Assembly (NCBI GenBank): GCA_046757585.1
Contig: JBHHYR010000024.1
Location: forward strand, 1-31,421
DNA: 31,421 nucleotides
Reading direction: 5' to 3'
Source: JBHHYR01 sp046757585
GTDB lineage: Bacteria; Desulfobacterota; Binatia; HRBIN30
Shown here: positions 23,618-31,421 of the stretch, piece by piece
Numbering within the stretch: position 1 is the first letter of the stretch
How the letters are laid out: the number at the start of each line of letters is the position of its first letter
Translations under genes and position numbers: made by a program
Notes under the pieces: generated by a model
The model's database searches: none
What the model was told of the DNA's origin: nothing
What the model saw: the letters and a program-made list of their open reading frames with translations, nothing else

Positions 23618-25375
23618 ATGGATCAATCACGTGACGCTGCCGCGGTGAGTAGCGAAGACGACTTTGGCGCGCTGTTCGAGCAAAGCATGCGTGCGGTGCG
23701 CCCGGGCGAGGTCGTTCGTGGCCGTGTCGTGCTCGTCTCGCGGGATTTCGTCACCGTGGACATCGGGTTCAAGTCGGAAGGGCAGATACCGATTCGGGAG
23801 TTTGCCGACCACGAGGGCCATACAGACGTACACGAGGGGGACGAGGTCGACGTCTACTTCGACAGCGCGGACAGCGAGCATGGTGGAGTCGTGCTGTCAC
23901 GCACCAAAGCTGCGCAGTTCAAGATCTGGCGGGGCATCGAGGAAGCCTTTCAACGGGACGGGGCGATCGAGGGAACGATTACTGGGAAGGTCAAGGGCGG
24001 GCTGAAAGTCGACGTTGGAGTGCCGGCCTTCCTGCCCGGGTCTCATGCGGACTTGCGGCCAGCCCGCAACCTCGATCGCTACATCGGCCAGCGTGGCCGG
24101 TTCGCCATCCTCAAGTTCAACCGTGCCCGCGGCAACGTCGTCGTTTCGCGGCGAGCCGTGCTGGAACGTGAACGTCAGGCCCTGAAGGCAGAAACGATGA
24201 AGGTGCTCGAGGAAGGGGTGATCCTGGAGGGCATCGTCAAGAACATCACGGAATACGGCGCGTTCGTCGACCTCGGAGGGCTCGACGGCTTGTTGCACGT
24301 GACCGACATGTCATGGGGACGCGTGGCGCGCCCGTCGGACCTGATTCACGTCGGCCAGCACGTCAAGGTGGTCGTGCTGAAATTCGATCCAGAGCGTAGC
24401 CGCGTGTCACTGGGCATGAAACAAATCCTGCCCGACCCGTGGGCCAGCGTCGCGGAACGGTTCCCGGTTGGCGCCCGGGTCCACGGCAAAGTCGTCAGCC
24501 TCGCCGACTATGGCGCGTTCGTGGAGCTCGAGCCCGGCATCGAAGGGTTGGTGCACGTGTCGGAAATGTCGTGGACCAAGCGGGTTACGCACCCCTCCAA
24601 GGTCGTGGAGCCGGGGCAGGAGGTCGACGTCGTGGTGCTCGACGTTGACCCCGCCAATCGACGTGTCTCGCTCGGCTTGAAGCAGGCTGCACCAAACCCA
24701 TGGGAGCTGGTGCGCATCAACCATCCCGTCGGGAGCCTGATCCGGGGAACGGTGAAGCACATCACTGATTTCGGCCTCTTTGTCGGTGTGGAGGAGGGGA
24801 TCGATGGCTTGGTGCATGTGTCTGACCTCCACTGGACCCGCAAGATCAAGCACCCCTCCGACCTGTACAAGAAGGGCGACGACATCGAGGCAGTGGTGCT
24901 GGGAATCGATGTCGAGAACGAACGCATCGCCTTGGGCATCAAGCAGCTCACCGAGGACCCGTGGGCCACGATGGCACAGCGCCATCCGGTCGGCAGCCGC
25001 ACCAAAGGCAAGGTGACCACGGTAACCGACTTTGGGATCTTCATTGAGGTAGAAGAAGGGGTGGAGGGACTCATCCACGTGTCGCAGTTGAGCAGCGACC
25101 GTGTCGAGAAACCGCAGGCGCTGTTCGAACCCGGGCAGGAGGTCGAGGCGGAAGTCACGCATGTGGATGCCAAGGAGCGAAAGATCGGGGTCAGCATCAA
25201 GGCGCTGCGCCGCACCGAGGAACGCGAAGAGATGGAGTCATACCTGCAGCGCGAGCGCGACGGCGCGCGCTTTTCGTTCGAAGACATCCTACACGATGAG
25301 CTCCGACTGGATCGCGACGAAAGCGACCGCGGACCGCTCACGAAGAAAGAGGAGCCGAACGACAAGGAGAAGTGA
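23618..25375 (+). CDS. rpsA: 30S ribosomal protein S1, six S1 domains
   Basis: Binds mRNA on the 30S subunit and helps initiation, above all on messages with weak ribosome binding sites. The 585-aa protein has six S1/OB repeats at about 31-97, 113-180, 200-268, 285-356, 372-443 and 459-529. Repeats 3-6 are the most regular, each with G-x-F-V or G-x-F-x and H-V-S (or H-V-T). The first two are the divergent ribosome-docking type. A charged tail (about 530-585, Glu/Asp/Arg/Lys) makes it longer than E. coli S1 (557 aa). AGGGGGT lies about 10 nt before the ATG. It is followed 9 nt later by ihfB. Confidence 0.96.
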   Translation: MDQSRDAAAVSSEDDFGALFEQSMRAVRPGEVVRGRVVLVSRDFVTVDIGFKSEGQIPIREFADHEGHTDVHEGDEVDVYFDSADSEHGGVVLSRTKAAQFKIWRGIEEAFQRDGAIEGTITGKVKGGLKVDVGVPAFLPGSHADLRPARNLDRYIGQRGRFAILKFNRARGNVVVSRRAVLERERQALKAETMKVLEEGVILEGIVKNITEYGAFVDLGGLDGLLHVTDMSWGRVARPSDLIHVGQHVKVVVLKFDPERSRVSLGMKQILPDPWASVAERFPVGARVHGKVVSLADYGAFVELEPGIEGLVHVSEMSWTKRVTHPSKVVEPGQEVDVVVLDVDPANRRVSLGLKQAAPNPWELVRINHPVGSLIRGTVKHITDFGLFVGVEEGIDGLVHVSDLHWTRKIKHPSDLYKKGDDIEAVVLGIDVENERIALGIKQLTEDPWATMAQRHPVGSRTKGKVTTVTDFGIFIEVEEGVEGLIHVSQLSSDRVEKPQALFEPGQEVEAEVTHVDAKERKIGVSIKALRRTEEREEMESYLQRERDGARFSFEDILHDELRLDRDESDRGPLTKKEEPNDKEK

Positions 25376-25384
25376 GGCGTAGCC

Positions 25385-25699
25385 ATGACGAAGCGGGATC
25401 TGATCGAGGAGGTGGTTCGGCTCCACCCGCGCTACTCGCGCCGCGACGCAGAGACGATCGTCAACTCCGTCTTCGGCAGCATGGCCCAGGCGTTGCGCCA
25501 AGGCAACCGTATCGAAATCCGTGGTTTCGGGAGCTTCGTCGTCAAGCACCGCCAAGCACGGGAGGGCCGGAACCCGAAGACCGGCCGTCTCGTCTCGGTA
25601 CCCGCGAAGCGTGTGCCCTTCTTCAAAGTCGGCAAGGAGTTGCGGCTGCGCGTGAACGGGAAGGATGTAAAAGCGGTAGCAGCGTCCGCGACTGGTTGA
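25385..25699 (+). CDS. ihfB: Integration host factor beta-type subunit (HU/IHF family)
   Basis: DNA-bending architectural protein of 104 aa. It starts MTKRDLIEEV and has GFGSFVVKHRQAREGRNPKTG (47-67), where R62-N63-P64 is the tip of the arm that kinks DNA, and VPAKRVPFFKVGKELR, typical of the family. IHF-beta rather than HU is favoured by the place after rpsA, as in E. coli and many other proteobacteria, and by the GRNPKTG arm. IHF works as a dimer with an alpha subunit, which is not in this window. GAGG lies 7 nt before the ATG. Confidence 0.9.
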   Translation: MTKRDLIEEVVRLHPRYSRRDAETIVNSVFGSMAQALRQGNRIEIRGFGSFVVKHRQAREGRNPKTGRLVSVPAKRVPFFKVGKELRLRVNGKDVKAVAASATG

Positions 25700-25713
25700 C
25701 CCGTCACCGTGCC

Positions 25714-26202
25714 ATGCACGTCCTGTGGGCACCGTGGCGGATGGCGTATGTGGCGGCGCAAAAGGAGCGTACCTGCATCTTCTGCGCGGCCCGCGACACA
25801 GATGACCAGCGCGCCGCTCTCGTCCTGGCCCGGCGGCCTGCCCTCATCATGCTCAACAAGTTTCCGTACGCCAACGGACACCTGATGGTCGCCCCCCGGC
25901 GCCATGCCGCCCACCTCGACGCGTTGTCACCCGACGAGTTCGCTACGTTGATGCGCGCCGTCCACCGCACTGCGACGCTACTGGACACCGCCCTGCGTCC
26001 GGACGGCATGAACCTGGGAATTAATCTCGGAGCTGCAGCCGGTGCCGGGGTGAAAGATCATCTCCACTGGCACATCGTGCCGCGATGGCTGGGCGACACG
26101 AACTTCATGCCCATGTTGGCCGACGTCCGAGTCATTCCTGAGCATCTCGACGCAACGTACAGCCGGCTCGAGCCGCTCTTTCGAACGCTCGCGACCGGGT
26201 GA
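25714..26202 (+). CDS. HIT-family hydrolase/nucleotide phosphorylase
   Basis: Histidine-triad nucleotide-binding protein of 162 aa. It starts MHVLWAPWRMAYV, as in the family of HIT proteins related to Ap4A phosphorylase. CIFC (21-24) may be half of a zinc site. NKFPYANGHLMVAPRRH (48-64) and the triad HLHWHIVPRW (H116, H118, H120) are present; H118 or H120 would be the nucleophile area by family. Its exact substrate (Ap4A-like or AMP-N derivatives) is not clear. It starts 14 nt after ihfB with no ribosome binding site, so coupling to ihfB is likely. Confidence 0.9.
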   Translation: MHVLWAPWRMAYVAAQKERTCIFCAARDTDDQRAALVLARRPALIMLNKFPYANGHLMVAPRRHAAHLDALSPDEFATLMRAVHRTATLLDTALRPDGMNLGINLGAAAGAGVKDHLHWHIVPRWLGDTNFMPMLADVRVIPEHLDATYSRLEPLFRTLATG

Positions 26203-26237
26203 GAGCCGCCGCCTGCTGGGAACCCAGGGAAACGCGG

Positions 26238-26266
26238 TTGCCCCGGCAGATCGAGACCCATATAAT
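26238..26266 (+). promoter_or_regulatory. Promoter ahead of the AAA+/VWA pair
   Basis: TTGCCC (26238-26243), 17 bp, then a perfect TATAAT (26261-26266). It is the best sigma-70-type site in the window. The start point would be near 26273, leaving a leader of about 30 nt. It is in the 99-bp gap after the HIT gene. Confidence 0.65.
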
Positions 26267-26301
26267 CATGAGAGACTAGATTCCGCGAAAGGTGACGATC
26301 G

Positions 26302-27699
26302 ATGCAGCGCGCCAGAACGCTCGGGGAGCTCAAACTCAGCGGCTATCAGGTACGGCCGGTACGCGAGGAAATGCGGAACAGTTTGCTCGAGAAGCTGGCT
26401 AAGGGAGAACGTATCCTGCCCGGCATCATCGGGTTCGATGATACCGTTGTGCCGGAGATCGAGAACGCGATCCTCGCTGGTCACCACATGGTCTTTCTTG
26501 GGGAGCGGGGTCAGGCAAAGTCGCGGATCATCCGGGGACTGACCTCTCTGCTCGACCGCGTGACACCGGTAGTGCAGGGCTGTCCGATCAATGACAATCC
26601 GCTGCAGCCCATCTGCAAGCAGTGCCGCCGCCGCCTCGCAGCGGAGGGCGACGCGTTGGCCATTAGCTGGATTGGTCCAGAGCAACGCTATGGCGAGAAG
26701 CTGGCGACCCCTGATGTGTCGATTGCCGATCTCATTGGCGAGATCGACCCCATCAAGGTCGCCGAAGGACGCTACCTCGCCGACGAAGAGACCATCCACT
26801 ATGGCATCGTGCCTCGCACCAACCGCGGCATCTTCGCCGTCAATGAACTCCCAGACCTCACTGAGAAGGTGCAGGTGGGACTCTTCAACCTCATGGAGGA
26901 AAAGGACGTCCAAATCAAAGGCTACAAGATTCGCCTGCCGCTCGATATCGTGATCGTCGCCACCGCTAACCCCGAAGACTACACGAGCCGGGGACGGATC
27001 ATTACACCACTGAAGGACCGTTTCGACGTGCAGATCCGCACGCACTACCCGCGTACCACCGCGGATGAGATCGCGATCATGGAGCAGGAGGTGCCGGCCG
27101 TGCATCGTGCCGACCGTGTGCTAGGCGTGCCCGAGTTCATGAAGGACGTCGTAGCGCAGCTGACCTTCGAGGCCCGCGCGTGCAACGAAATCAATCAGGC
27201 CTCCGGCGTCAGCGTTCGCGTAACCATCAATAACTACGAGAGCCTGATCAGCAACGCGGAGAAGCGAGCAGTGCGGCTCGGCGAACGGGAAATCGTCCCC
27301 CGCCTGAGCGACCTGCATGCCATGGTGGCCTCCACCGTAGGCAAGATCGAGCTGGAATACGTGGGGGAGGAAAAAACAGGAGAAGAGCTCATCGACCGCC
27401 TGCTCAACCGCGCGGTTCTCAAAGTGTTTGACGAGCGCTTGCAGCTGGAAGACCTTGCGAACGTGGTGGAGTATTTTGAAAAGGGATGGGGCGTCGAGGT
27501 CTCGGACATGATGCGTGCCGAGGAGTACCTTGACGGGGTACGTGCCATTCCAGGTCTGCGTGAGAGCATCCGGGTGCTCGGGGACGTGGAGAGTCCAGGC
27601 TTCATCGCCGTCGCCACCGAATTCATCCTCGAAGGCCTGCACTTGCACCAGAAACTCAACAAAGATCGCGAAGGGGGCCGGTATACGTATCGCGCGTAG
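26302..27699 (+). CDS. ChlI-like AAA+ ATPase
   Basis: Soluble AAA+ ATPase of 465 aa related to magnesium-chelatase subunit I and MoxR proteins. The Walker A is GERGQAKS (67-74), with Ala where the consensus has Gly before Lys. The Walker B strand ends in GIFAVNELPDL (176-186), with N181-E182 instead of Asp-Glu. Sensor 1 is TANPED (221-226) and the arginine-finger region is PLKDRFD (236-242). Three cysteines (C94, C105, C108) lie between Walker A and B and may bind metal. The C-terminal half (about 265-465) is a helical lid typical of the group. A VWA protein follows. A related AAA+/VWA pair, as I recall it, occurs in Mycobacterium (Rv0958/Rv0959). No chelatase H subunit is near, so a chelatase job is doubtful. 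AAAGGTG is 7 nt before the ATG. Confidence 0.88.
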   Translation: MQRARTLGELKLSGYQVRPVREEMRNSLLEKLAKGERILPGIIGFDDTVVPEIENAILAGHHMVFLGERGQAKSRIIRGLTSLLDRVTPVVQGCPINDNPLQPICKQCRRRLAAEGDALAISWIGPEQRYGEKLATPDVSIADLIGEIDPIKVAEGRYLADEETIHYGIVPRTNRGIFAVNELPDLTEKVQVGLFNLMEEKDVQIKGYKIRLPLDIVIVATANPEDYTSRGRIITPLKDRFDVQIRTHYPRTTADEIAIMEQEVPAVHRADRVLGVPEFMKDVVAQLTFEARACNEINQASGVSVRVTINNYESLISNAEKRAVRLGEREIVPRLSDLHAMVASTVGKIELEYVGEEKTGEELIDRLLNRAVLKVFDERLQLEDLANVVEYFEKGWGVEVSDMMRAEEYLDGVRAIPGLRESIRVLGDVESPGFIAVATEFILEGLHLHQKLNKDREGGRYTYRA

Positions 27700-27716
27700 C
27701 GGTGCAGGGGCCTGGT

Positions 27717-27733
27717 GCCGACGCGGCGTCGGC
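27717..27733 (+). other. Perfect hairpin between the AAA+ and VWA genes
   Basis: GCCGACGC and GCGTCGGC face each other around one G (27717-27733). It lies in the 96-bp gap between the two genes and has no T-run. It could reduce or balance downstream expression. Confidence 0.45.
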
Positions 27734-27795
27734 GGCGGGCGCGCTTCGCCGCGTGTACCCTCGAACGAGGCAGGACCGGCGTTCAACAGTCGCCA

Positions 27796-29388
27796 ATGGT
27801 AAGAATTCGCTACACGTCGTGGGACGGCAGTCAGCGCGTGCGGCTGCATGCCGACCAGGTATTCAAGAAACTCTCCGAATACCTGTCCTACACGGACGAC
27901 GTGCAGCAAGCGCTCGATTGGCTGCTGCGTCAGGGCGCGCAATGGGATGGCATGCAGGTGATGGGCTTGGATGACTTCCTCGAAGAGGTGCGCAACCAGC
28001 TACGCCAGCGTTATCGCCAGTTCAACCTGGCAAATGCACTGGACGAGGTGCGGCAGCGGCTGGAGGACCTCCTCGACCTCGAGCGCGACACGCTCGGCGC
28101 GCGTCAGACCCAGCACCCACACTTGCAGGACAAGCGGGCTCAGCTCGATCGCTTGCCGCATCGCCTGTCGGAAGCGCTCGAGCAGCTCAAGCAGTACGAC
28201 TTCGAGGATGCACAGGCCCGTATGGAGTTCGAACGCCTCTTGGAGGAGTTAGAGAACATCCGCGACCTTGAACAGTTTCAACAGCGGTACGGAGATTTCT
28301 TTCACGGCCCCGAATCGCTCGGCTACGAGGAGGCGCTCGATCTCATGCGGGCGGTCGAGCGGCTGAAGGCGCTCGAGGAGCAGTTGCTGGCAGGCACCTT
28401 TGAGCGTATTGATCCCGACCAGGTACGGGACCTGCTTGGACAGCAGGCGTTGCAGGATTTTCAGAATCTGCAGCACATGATGCTGATCCTGACCCAAGCG
28501 GGGTACCTCACCGCCAAGGAAGGCCGGGCACGCCTGTCTCCGAAAGGCGTGCGCAAGATCGGGCAACTGGCCTTGCGAGACATATATCAGGGCTTGCTGC
28601 GCGACCGGCCGGGCGGGCATCTGGCAGACCACCGGGGTGCGCATGAGGTGCGGCCCGACGCCACCCGGCGCTATCAGTACGGCGACCCCCTCAATCTCGA
28701 TCTTGTGCGTACGCTCAAGAAGGGACTGAGCCGGAAGACGGGGACACCGCTGGAAATCTACCCCGACGACTTCGAGATCTACGACACCAACTTCGCGACC
28801 ACCACCTCCACCGTGTTGCTGCTCGACATGAGCTGGTCCATGAGCTGGGAAGGTCGCTTTGCCGCAGCGAAGAAGGTCGCGATGGCAATGGAAAGTCTGA
28901 TCCGTGCGCGCTACCCGCGCGACTACTTTGCCATCGTGGGTTTCTTCACGCGCGCCGTGGAGCTCAAACTGAAGGATCTCCCCGAGGCCAGCTGGAACAT
29001 GGGAGACCCCTTCACCAACTTGCAGGACGGCCTGCGCCTGGCCGCGGATTTGCTGGGCCGTCACCCGAGCAACAATCAGCACATGATCGTCATCACCGAC
29101 GGCCAGCCAACCGCCTATTTCTCCCGCGGGCGCCTGTATTGTGAATGGCCCTTGTCGTTCGGTGGCATCAGCATGCGGGCGGCACAGGAGACCTTGCGGG
29201 AAGTCGAGCGCGTCACACGCAAGGGGATCACCATCAACACCTTCATGCTCGACGACAGCGCCAGCCTGCGTGCCTTCGTCGAACGCCTGACCCGGATCAA
29301 CAGGGGGCGCGCGCTGTACACGCGGCCCGACCACCTGGGTGAATACTTACTCGTCGACTACATCGGGAAGAAACGAAAGAAGGTGTGA
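27796..29388 (+). CDS. VWA-domain protein paired with the AAA+ ATPase
   Basis: Protein of 530 aa with a C-terminal von Willebrand factor A domain (about 337-525). The metal-ion-dependent adhesion site is complete: DMSWSMSW gives D344-x-S346-x-S348, T407 is in DPFTNLQDG, and D435 is in VITDGQPTAYF. The N-terminal two thirds (about 55-270) is mostly helical and rich in Glu, Gln and Leu, with likely coiled coils. There is no signal peptide or membrane segment, so it acts in the cytoplasm, probably on the AAA+ partner. It is close to the TerY/CoxE-like proteins. The ATG at 27796 is the first Met of the conserved part (MVRIRYTSWDGS); no clear ribosome binding site precedes it. Its client is unknown. 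Confidence 0.88.
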   Translation: MVRIRYTSWDGSQRVRLHADQVFKKLSEYLSYTDDVQQALDWLLRQGAQWDGMQVMGLDDFLEEVRNQLRQRYRQFNLANALDEVRQRLEDLLDLERDTLGARQTQHPHLQDKRAQLDRLPHRLSEALEQLKQYDFEDAQARMEFERLLEELENIRDLEQFQQRYGDFFHGPESLGYEEALDLMRAVERLKALEEQLLAGTFERIDPDQVRDLLGQQALQDFQNLQHMMLILTQAGYLTAKEGRARLSPKGVRKIGQLALRDIYQGLLRDRPGGHLADHRGAHEVRPDATRRYQYGDPLNLDLVRTLKKGLSRKTGTPLEIYPDDFEIYDTNFATTTSTVLLLDMSWSMSWEGRFAAAKKVAMAMESLIRARYPRDYFAIVGFFTRAVELKLKDLPEASWNMGDPFTNLQDGLRLAADLLGRHPSNNQHMIVITDGQPTAYFSRGRLYCEWPLSFGGISMRAAQETLREVERVTRKGITINTFMLDDSASLRAFVERLTRINRGRALYTRPDHLGEYLLVDYIGKKRKKV

Positions 29389-29390
29389 GG

Positions 29391-29422
29391 CGGTGCGCCG
29401 GCAGTCAGCGGCCCGCGCACCG
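29391..29422 (+). other. Hairpin just after the VWA gene
   Basis: CGGTGCGC (29391-29398) and GCGCACCG (29415-29422) form an 8-bp perfect stem with a 16-nt loop, 2 nt after the VWA stop. No T-run follows. It may mark the transcript end. Confidence 0.4.
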
Positions 29423-29459
29423 GCGAGGGAAAGGGGTCGTTGGGTGGAAAGGAACAAGC

Positions 29460-29473
29460 CGCGAACGTTCGCG
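29460..29473. promoter_or_regulatory. 14-bp perfect palindrome upstream of mutS
   Basis: CGCGAACGTTCGCG reads the same on both strands and lies 52 bp before the mutS ATG in the 137-bp gap. A symmetric site of this kind could be bound by a dimeric regulator. It contains GAAC and GTTC without the four-base spacer of the Gram-positive LexA box. Confidence 0.35.
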
Positions 29474-29525
29474 AGTCAGCGGCGGGGGGCGCAGCCTGCT
29501 GGCGCGCCGGCATACTGAAGCATCC

Positions 29526-31421
29526 ATGAAGCTCACGCCCATGCTTGCGCAGTACTTGCGCATGAAGGCCGATCACCCGGACGCGCTGTTGTTCTTTCGC
29601 CTCGGGGACTTCTACGAGATGTTCTTCGACGACGCGGAACGCGCCGCCCCTGTTCTCGAAGTGGCTCTGACCAGCCGCAGCAAGAAGGATGAAGTGCCTG
29701 TTCCGATGTGCGGCGTGCCGTACCATGCCGTGCAATCGTACATCGCGAAGCTGCTGGCCGCAGGCCTGAAGGTAGCCATTTGCGATCAGATGGAGGATCC
29801 GGTACACGCGCGCGGCCTGGTCGAGCGCGCGGTGGTGCGCGTCGTCACGCCCGGCACGGTCACCGAGGAGGAATGTCTCGACCCCAAGTCCCCCAACTAC
29901 CTGGTCGCGGTATGCCGTGAGGCAACGGAATGGACGCTCGCCGCGGTCGATCTGTCCACCGGCGAGTTCCTCGTCGTGCCACGGGTCGATGACGCGGCAC
30001 TGCCCGACGAGCTGGTACGCTTGGCGCCCCGTGAAGTGCTGCTCCCGGCGGGTGAAACGGCAGTGGCCGGTCGCATCGGCACCACCTTACCTGCGGCGCT
30101 GCTCAACATGGTACCCGAGGAGCGTTTTGCACCGGCGCCGGCGCAGGAATGGCTGGCCGCCCGCGGGGCGCCGGCGGGCGGTCCTGCAGCAGCCGGGCTC
30201 GCGGCGGTCGCCGCCCTGCTGTGCTACTTGCGCCAAACACACGGCGGTGGTCTCGAGCACTTGCGGCTGCCCGAGGTGCACGGGAGCGCGGACCATTTGC
30301 AGCTTGACCAGACCACCCGGTGTAATCTCGAGCTGCTCGCGACTACGCGTGGCGACCGCCGCGGCTCACTGCTGTGGGTCGTGGACCAGACTCTGACTCC
30401 GATGGGGGGCCGTCTGCTACGCCGCTGGCTGCTCACACCACTCACCGACATCGGAGCAATTGGTGAACGGCTCGATGCCGTCGAACGGCTGTATGAACGG
30501 CCGAGCTGGCGTCACGCTGTGGAAGCTGAGCTCCGCCACATCGGCGATCTAGAGCGCCTCACTGGCCGCCTCGCCGCTGCCCGCGTTACGCCGCGCGACC
30601 TGGCCGGGTTGGCGGCGAGCCTGGAACGCGTGAGCCGGGTGCAGGCAGCGGTGGCTGACAGCAGCCTTGCGGTGTTCCGGCGCTGCGCCGCCGACCTCGA
30701 CGCCATGCCAGACATCGGTGCACACATCGCCGCGACGCTGCGTGATGATCCGCCGCTCAACGCGCATGCCGGCGGCCTGATTCGGACAGGCTTCGACCCC
30801 AACGTCGATGAGCTACGCCGGCTCTCACAGCGTGGGAAGCGAGGGATCACGGAACTGGAAGCGAGCGAACGCGCCCGGACCGGCATCACCTCCCTCAAGG
30901 TCCGGTACAATCAGGTGTTCGGTTACTACATCGAGGTTACCAAACCGAATTTGCATCTCGTACCTTCTGATTACCGGCGCAAGCAGACCATAGCCAATGC
31001 GGAACGCTTCGTCACCGCCTCGCTCGAGGCCTACGAAGCCAAGGTCACAGGCGCGGAAGAGAGTCTTCGACGGCTCGAGTACGACCTCTTTGCGCAACTG
31101 GTGCAGGAGATTGCTGCCGAGCAAACACGGCTGAGCCGCACTGCGGCCGCGCTTGCACGGCTCGACGTCTTCTGCGCCTTGGCGGCCACTGCCGAGCGGC
31201 GGCAGTACACCCGGCCACAGTTGAGCCGCTCGCGCCGCGTGGTCATTCGCGCCGGCCGCCACCCGGTCGTCGAGGTGACAGCTGGTCGCAGCGGTTTTGT
31301 GCCGAACGATTGCCTCCTCGATCCCGATGGGCCCCAGATCCTGACGATCACCGGCCCCAACATGGCGGGCAAGTCGACCTACATCCGCCAGGTGGCGCTC
31401 GCGGTGCTGATGGCGCAGATC
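29526..31421 (+). CDS. mutS: DNA mismatch repair ATPase MutS (3' end beyond window)
   Basis: Recognises mismatches and starts repair with MutL. The frame runs from the ATG at 29526 to the window end, 632 codons of an expected 850 or so. The mismatch-reading motif GDFYEMF has F29 and E31, the places of E. coli F36 and E38. PMCGVPYHA (60-68), the connector and core with RVTPRDLAGL, and the clamp area with VRYNQVFGYYIEVTK are typical of MutS1. Walker A, GPNMAGKST (610-618), lies just before the edge. No Shine-Dalgarno sequence is seen. mutL is about 12 kb upstream on the same strand. Confidence 0.96.
   Translation, partial: MKLTPMLAQYLRMKADHPDALLFFRLGDFYEMFFDDAERAAPVLEVALTSRSKKDEVPVPMCGVPYHAVQSYIAKLLAAGLKVAICDQMEDPVHARGLVERAVVRVVTPGTVTEEECLDPKSPNYLVAVCREATEWTLAAVDLSTGEFLVVPRVDDAALPDELVRLAPREVLLPAGETAVAGRIGTTLPAALLNMVPEERFAPAPAQEWLAARGAPAGGPAAAGLAAVAALLCYLRQTHGGGLEHLRLPEVHGSADHLQLDQTTRCNLELLATTRGDRRGSLLWVVDQTLTPMGGRLLRRWLLTPLTDIGAIGERLDAVERLYERPSWRHAVEAELRHIGDLERLTGRLAAARVTPRDLAGLAASLERVSRVQAAVADSSLAVFRRCAADLDAMPDIGAHIAATLRDDPPLNAHAGGLIRTGFDPNVDELRRLSQRGKRGITELEASERARTGITSLKVRYNQVFGYYIEVTKPNLHLVPSDYRRKQTIANAERFVTASLEAYEAKVTGAEESLRRLEYDLFAQLVQEIAAEQTRLSRTAAALARLDVFCALAATAERRQYTRPQLSRSRRVVIRAGRHPVVEVTAGRSGFVPNDCLLDPDGPQILTITGPNMAGKSTYIRQVALAVLMAQI

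Noticed and set aside
28249..29334. Minus-strand frame of 361 codons opposite the VWA gene
   Set aside because: Antisense shadow; the VWA metal site is intact on the plus strand.
26302..29388. Naming the AAA+/VWA pair magnesium or cobalt chelatase
   Set aside because: The large H/CobN subunit and all tetrapyrrole genes are absent, and the Walker motifs deviate. ChlI/ChlD likeness alone does not show chelation.
29460..29473. Palindrome before mutS as a LexA box
   Set aside because: The GAAC and GTTC halves touch, without the four-base spacer of the Gram-positive box, and it does not fit CTGT-N8-ACAG.

Overview
The window is GC-rich chromosomal DNA from a diderm (Gram-negative) bacterium. Evidence for an outer membrane is a TonB-dependent receptor, a lipopolysaccharide-heptose enzyme (RfaE2/HldE-C) and a UB2H-type bifunctional penicillin-binding protein. 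The pheA-hisC-tyrA-aroA-cmk-rpsA-ihfB order, a DUF1844 protein next to HtpX and HtrA, and an endonuclease-type MutL all fit a deltaproteobacterial-grade lineage (old Deltaproteobacteria such as Desulfobacterota, Binatota or Myxococcota, or possibly NC10/Rokubacteria). This placement comes from gene content only; no 16S or marker phylogeny was possible. I see no insertion sequences, phage genes, tRNA, rRNA or cas genes.

Layout. (1) 1-6918, minus strand: a membrane histidine kinase with no response regulator beside it, an MltD-like lytic transglycosylase with LysM, a GPH-family (MelB-like) symporter with an unusual C-terminal extension, and a TonB-dependent receptor cut by the window edge. The symporter and receptor are 56 bp apart and look like one uptake operon. 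A 29-bp perfect direct repeat lies between the transglycosylase and the symporter. (2) 7159-13085, plus strand: an envelope-quality run of htpX, a DUF1844 gene, an HtrA/DegP-type protease, a class A PBP and ridA. (3) 13154-13924, minus strand: rfaE2 and rpmB. (4) 14114-18347, plus strand: pgi, mutL, miaA. (5) 18534-26202, plus strand: a compact run of pheA, hisC-like aminotransferase, tyrA, aroA, cmk, rpsA, ihfB and a HIT-family gene. Several junctions overlap (17 bp hisC/tyrA; ATGA at tyrA/aroA; GTGA at aroA/cmk). (6) 26302-29388, plus strand: a ChlI-like AAA+ ATPase and a VWA-domain protein, preceded by the clearest sigma-70-type promoter in the window. (7) 29526 to the end: mutS, truncated by the window edge.

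How the genes fit together: chorismate mutase/prephenate dehydratase, aminotransferase, prephenate/arogenate dehydrogenase and EPSP synthase cover much of Phe/Tyr synthesis, and they run directly into nucleotide (cmk), ribosome (rpsA) and nucleoid (ihfB) genes. This matches the mixed-function supraoperon known from pseudomonads. MutL carries the DQHA(X)2E(X)4E nicking motif, so with MutS at the far end the window holds two parts of a MutH-independent mismatch repair system. The least understood part is the AAA+/VWA pair: it resembles chelatase or MoxR-VWA machines, but no chelatase H subunit or recognisable client is nearby. No intergenic gap exceeds 300 bp.
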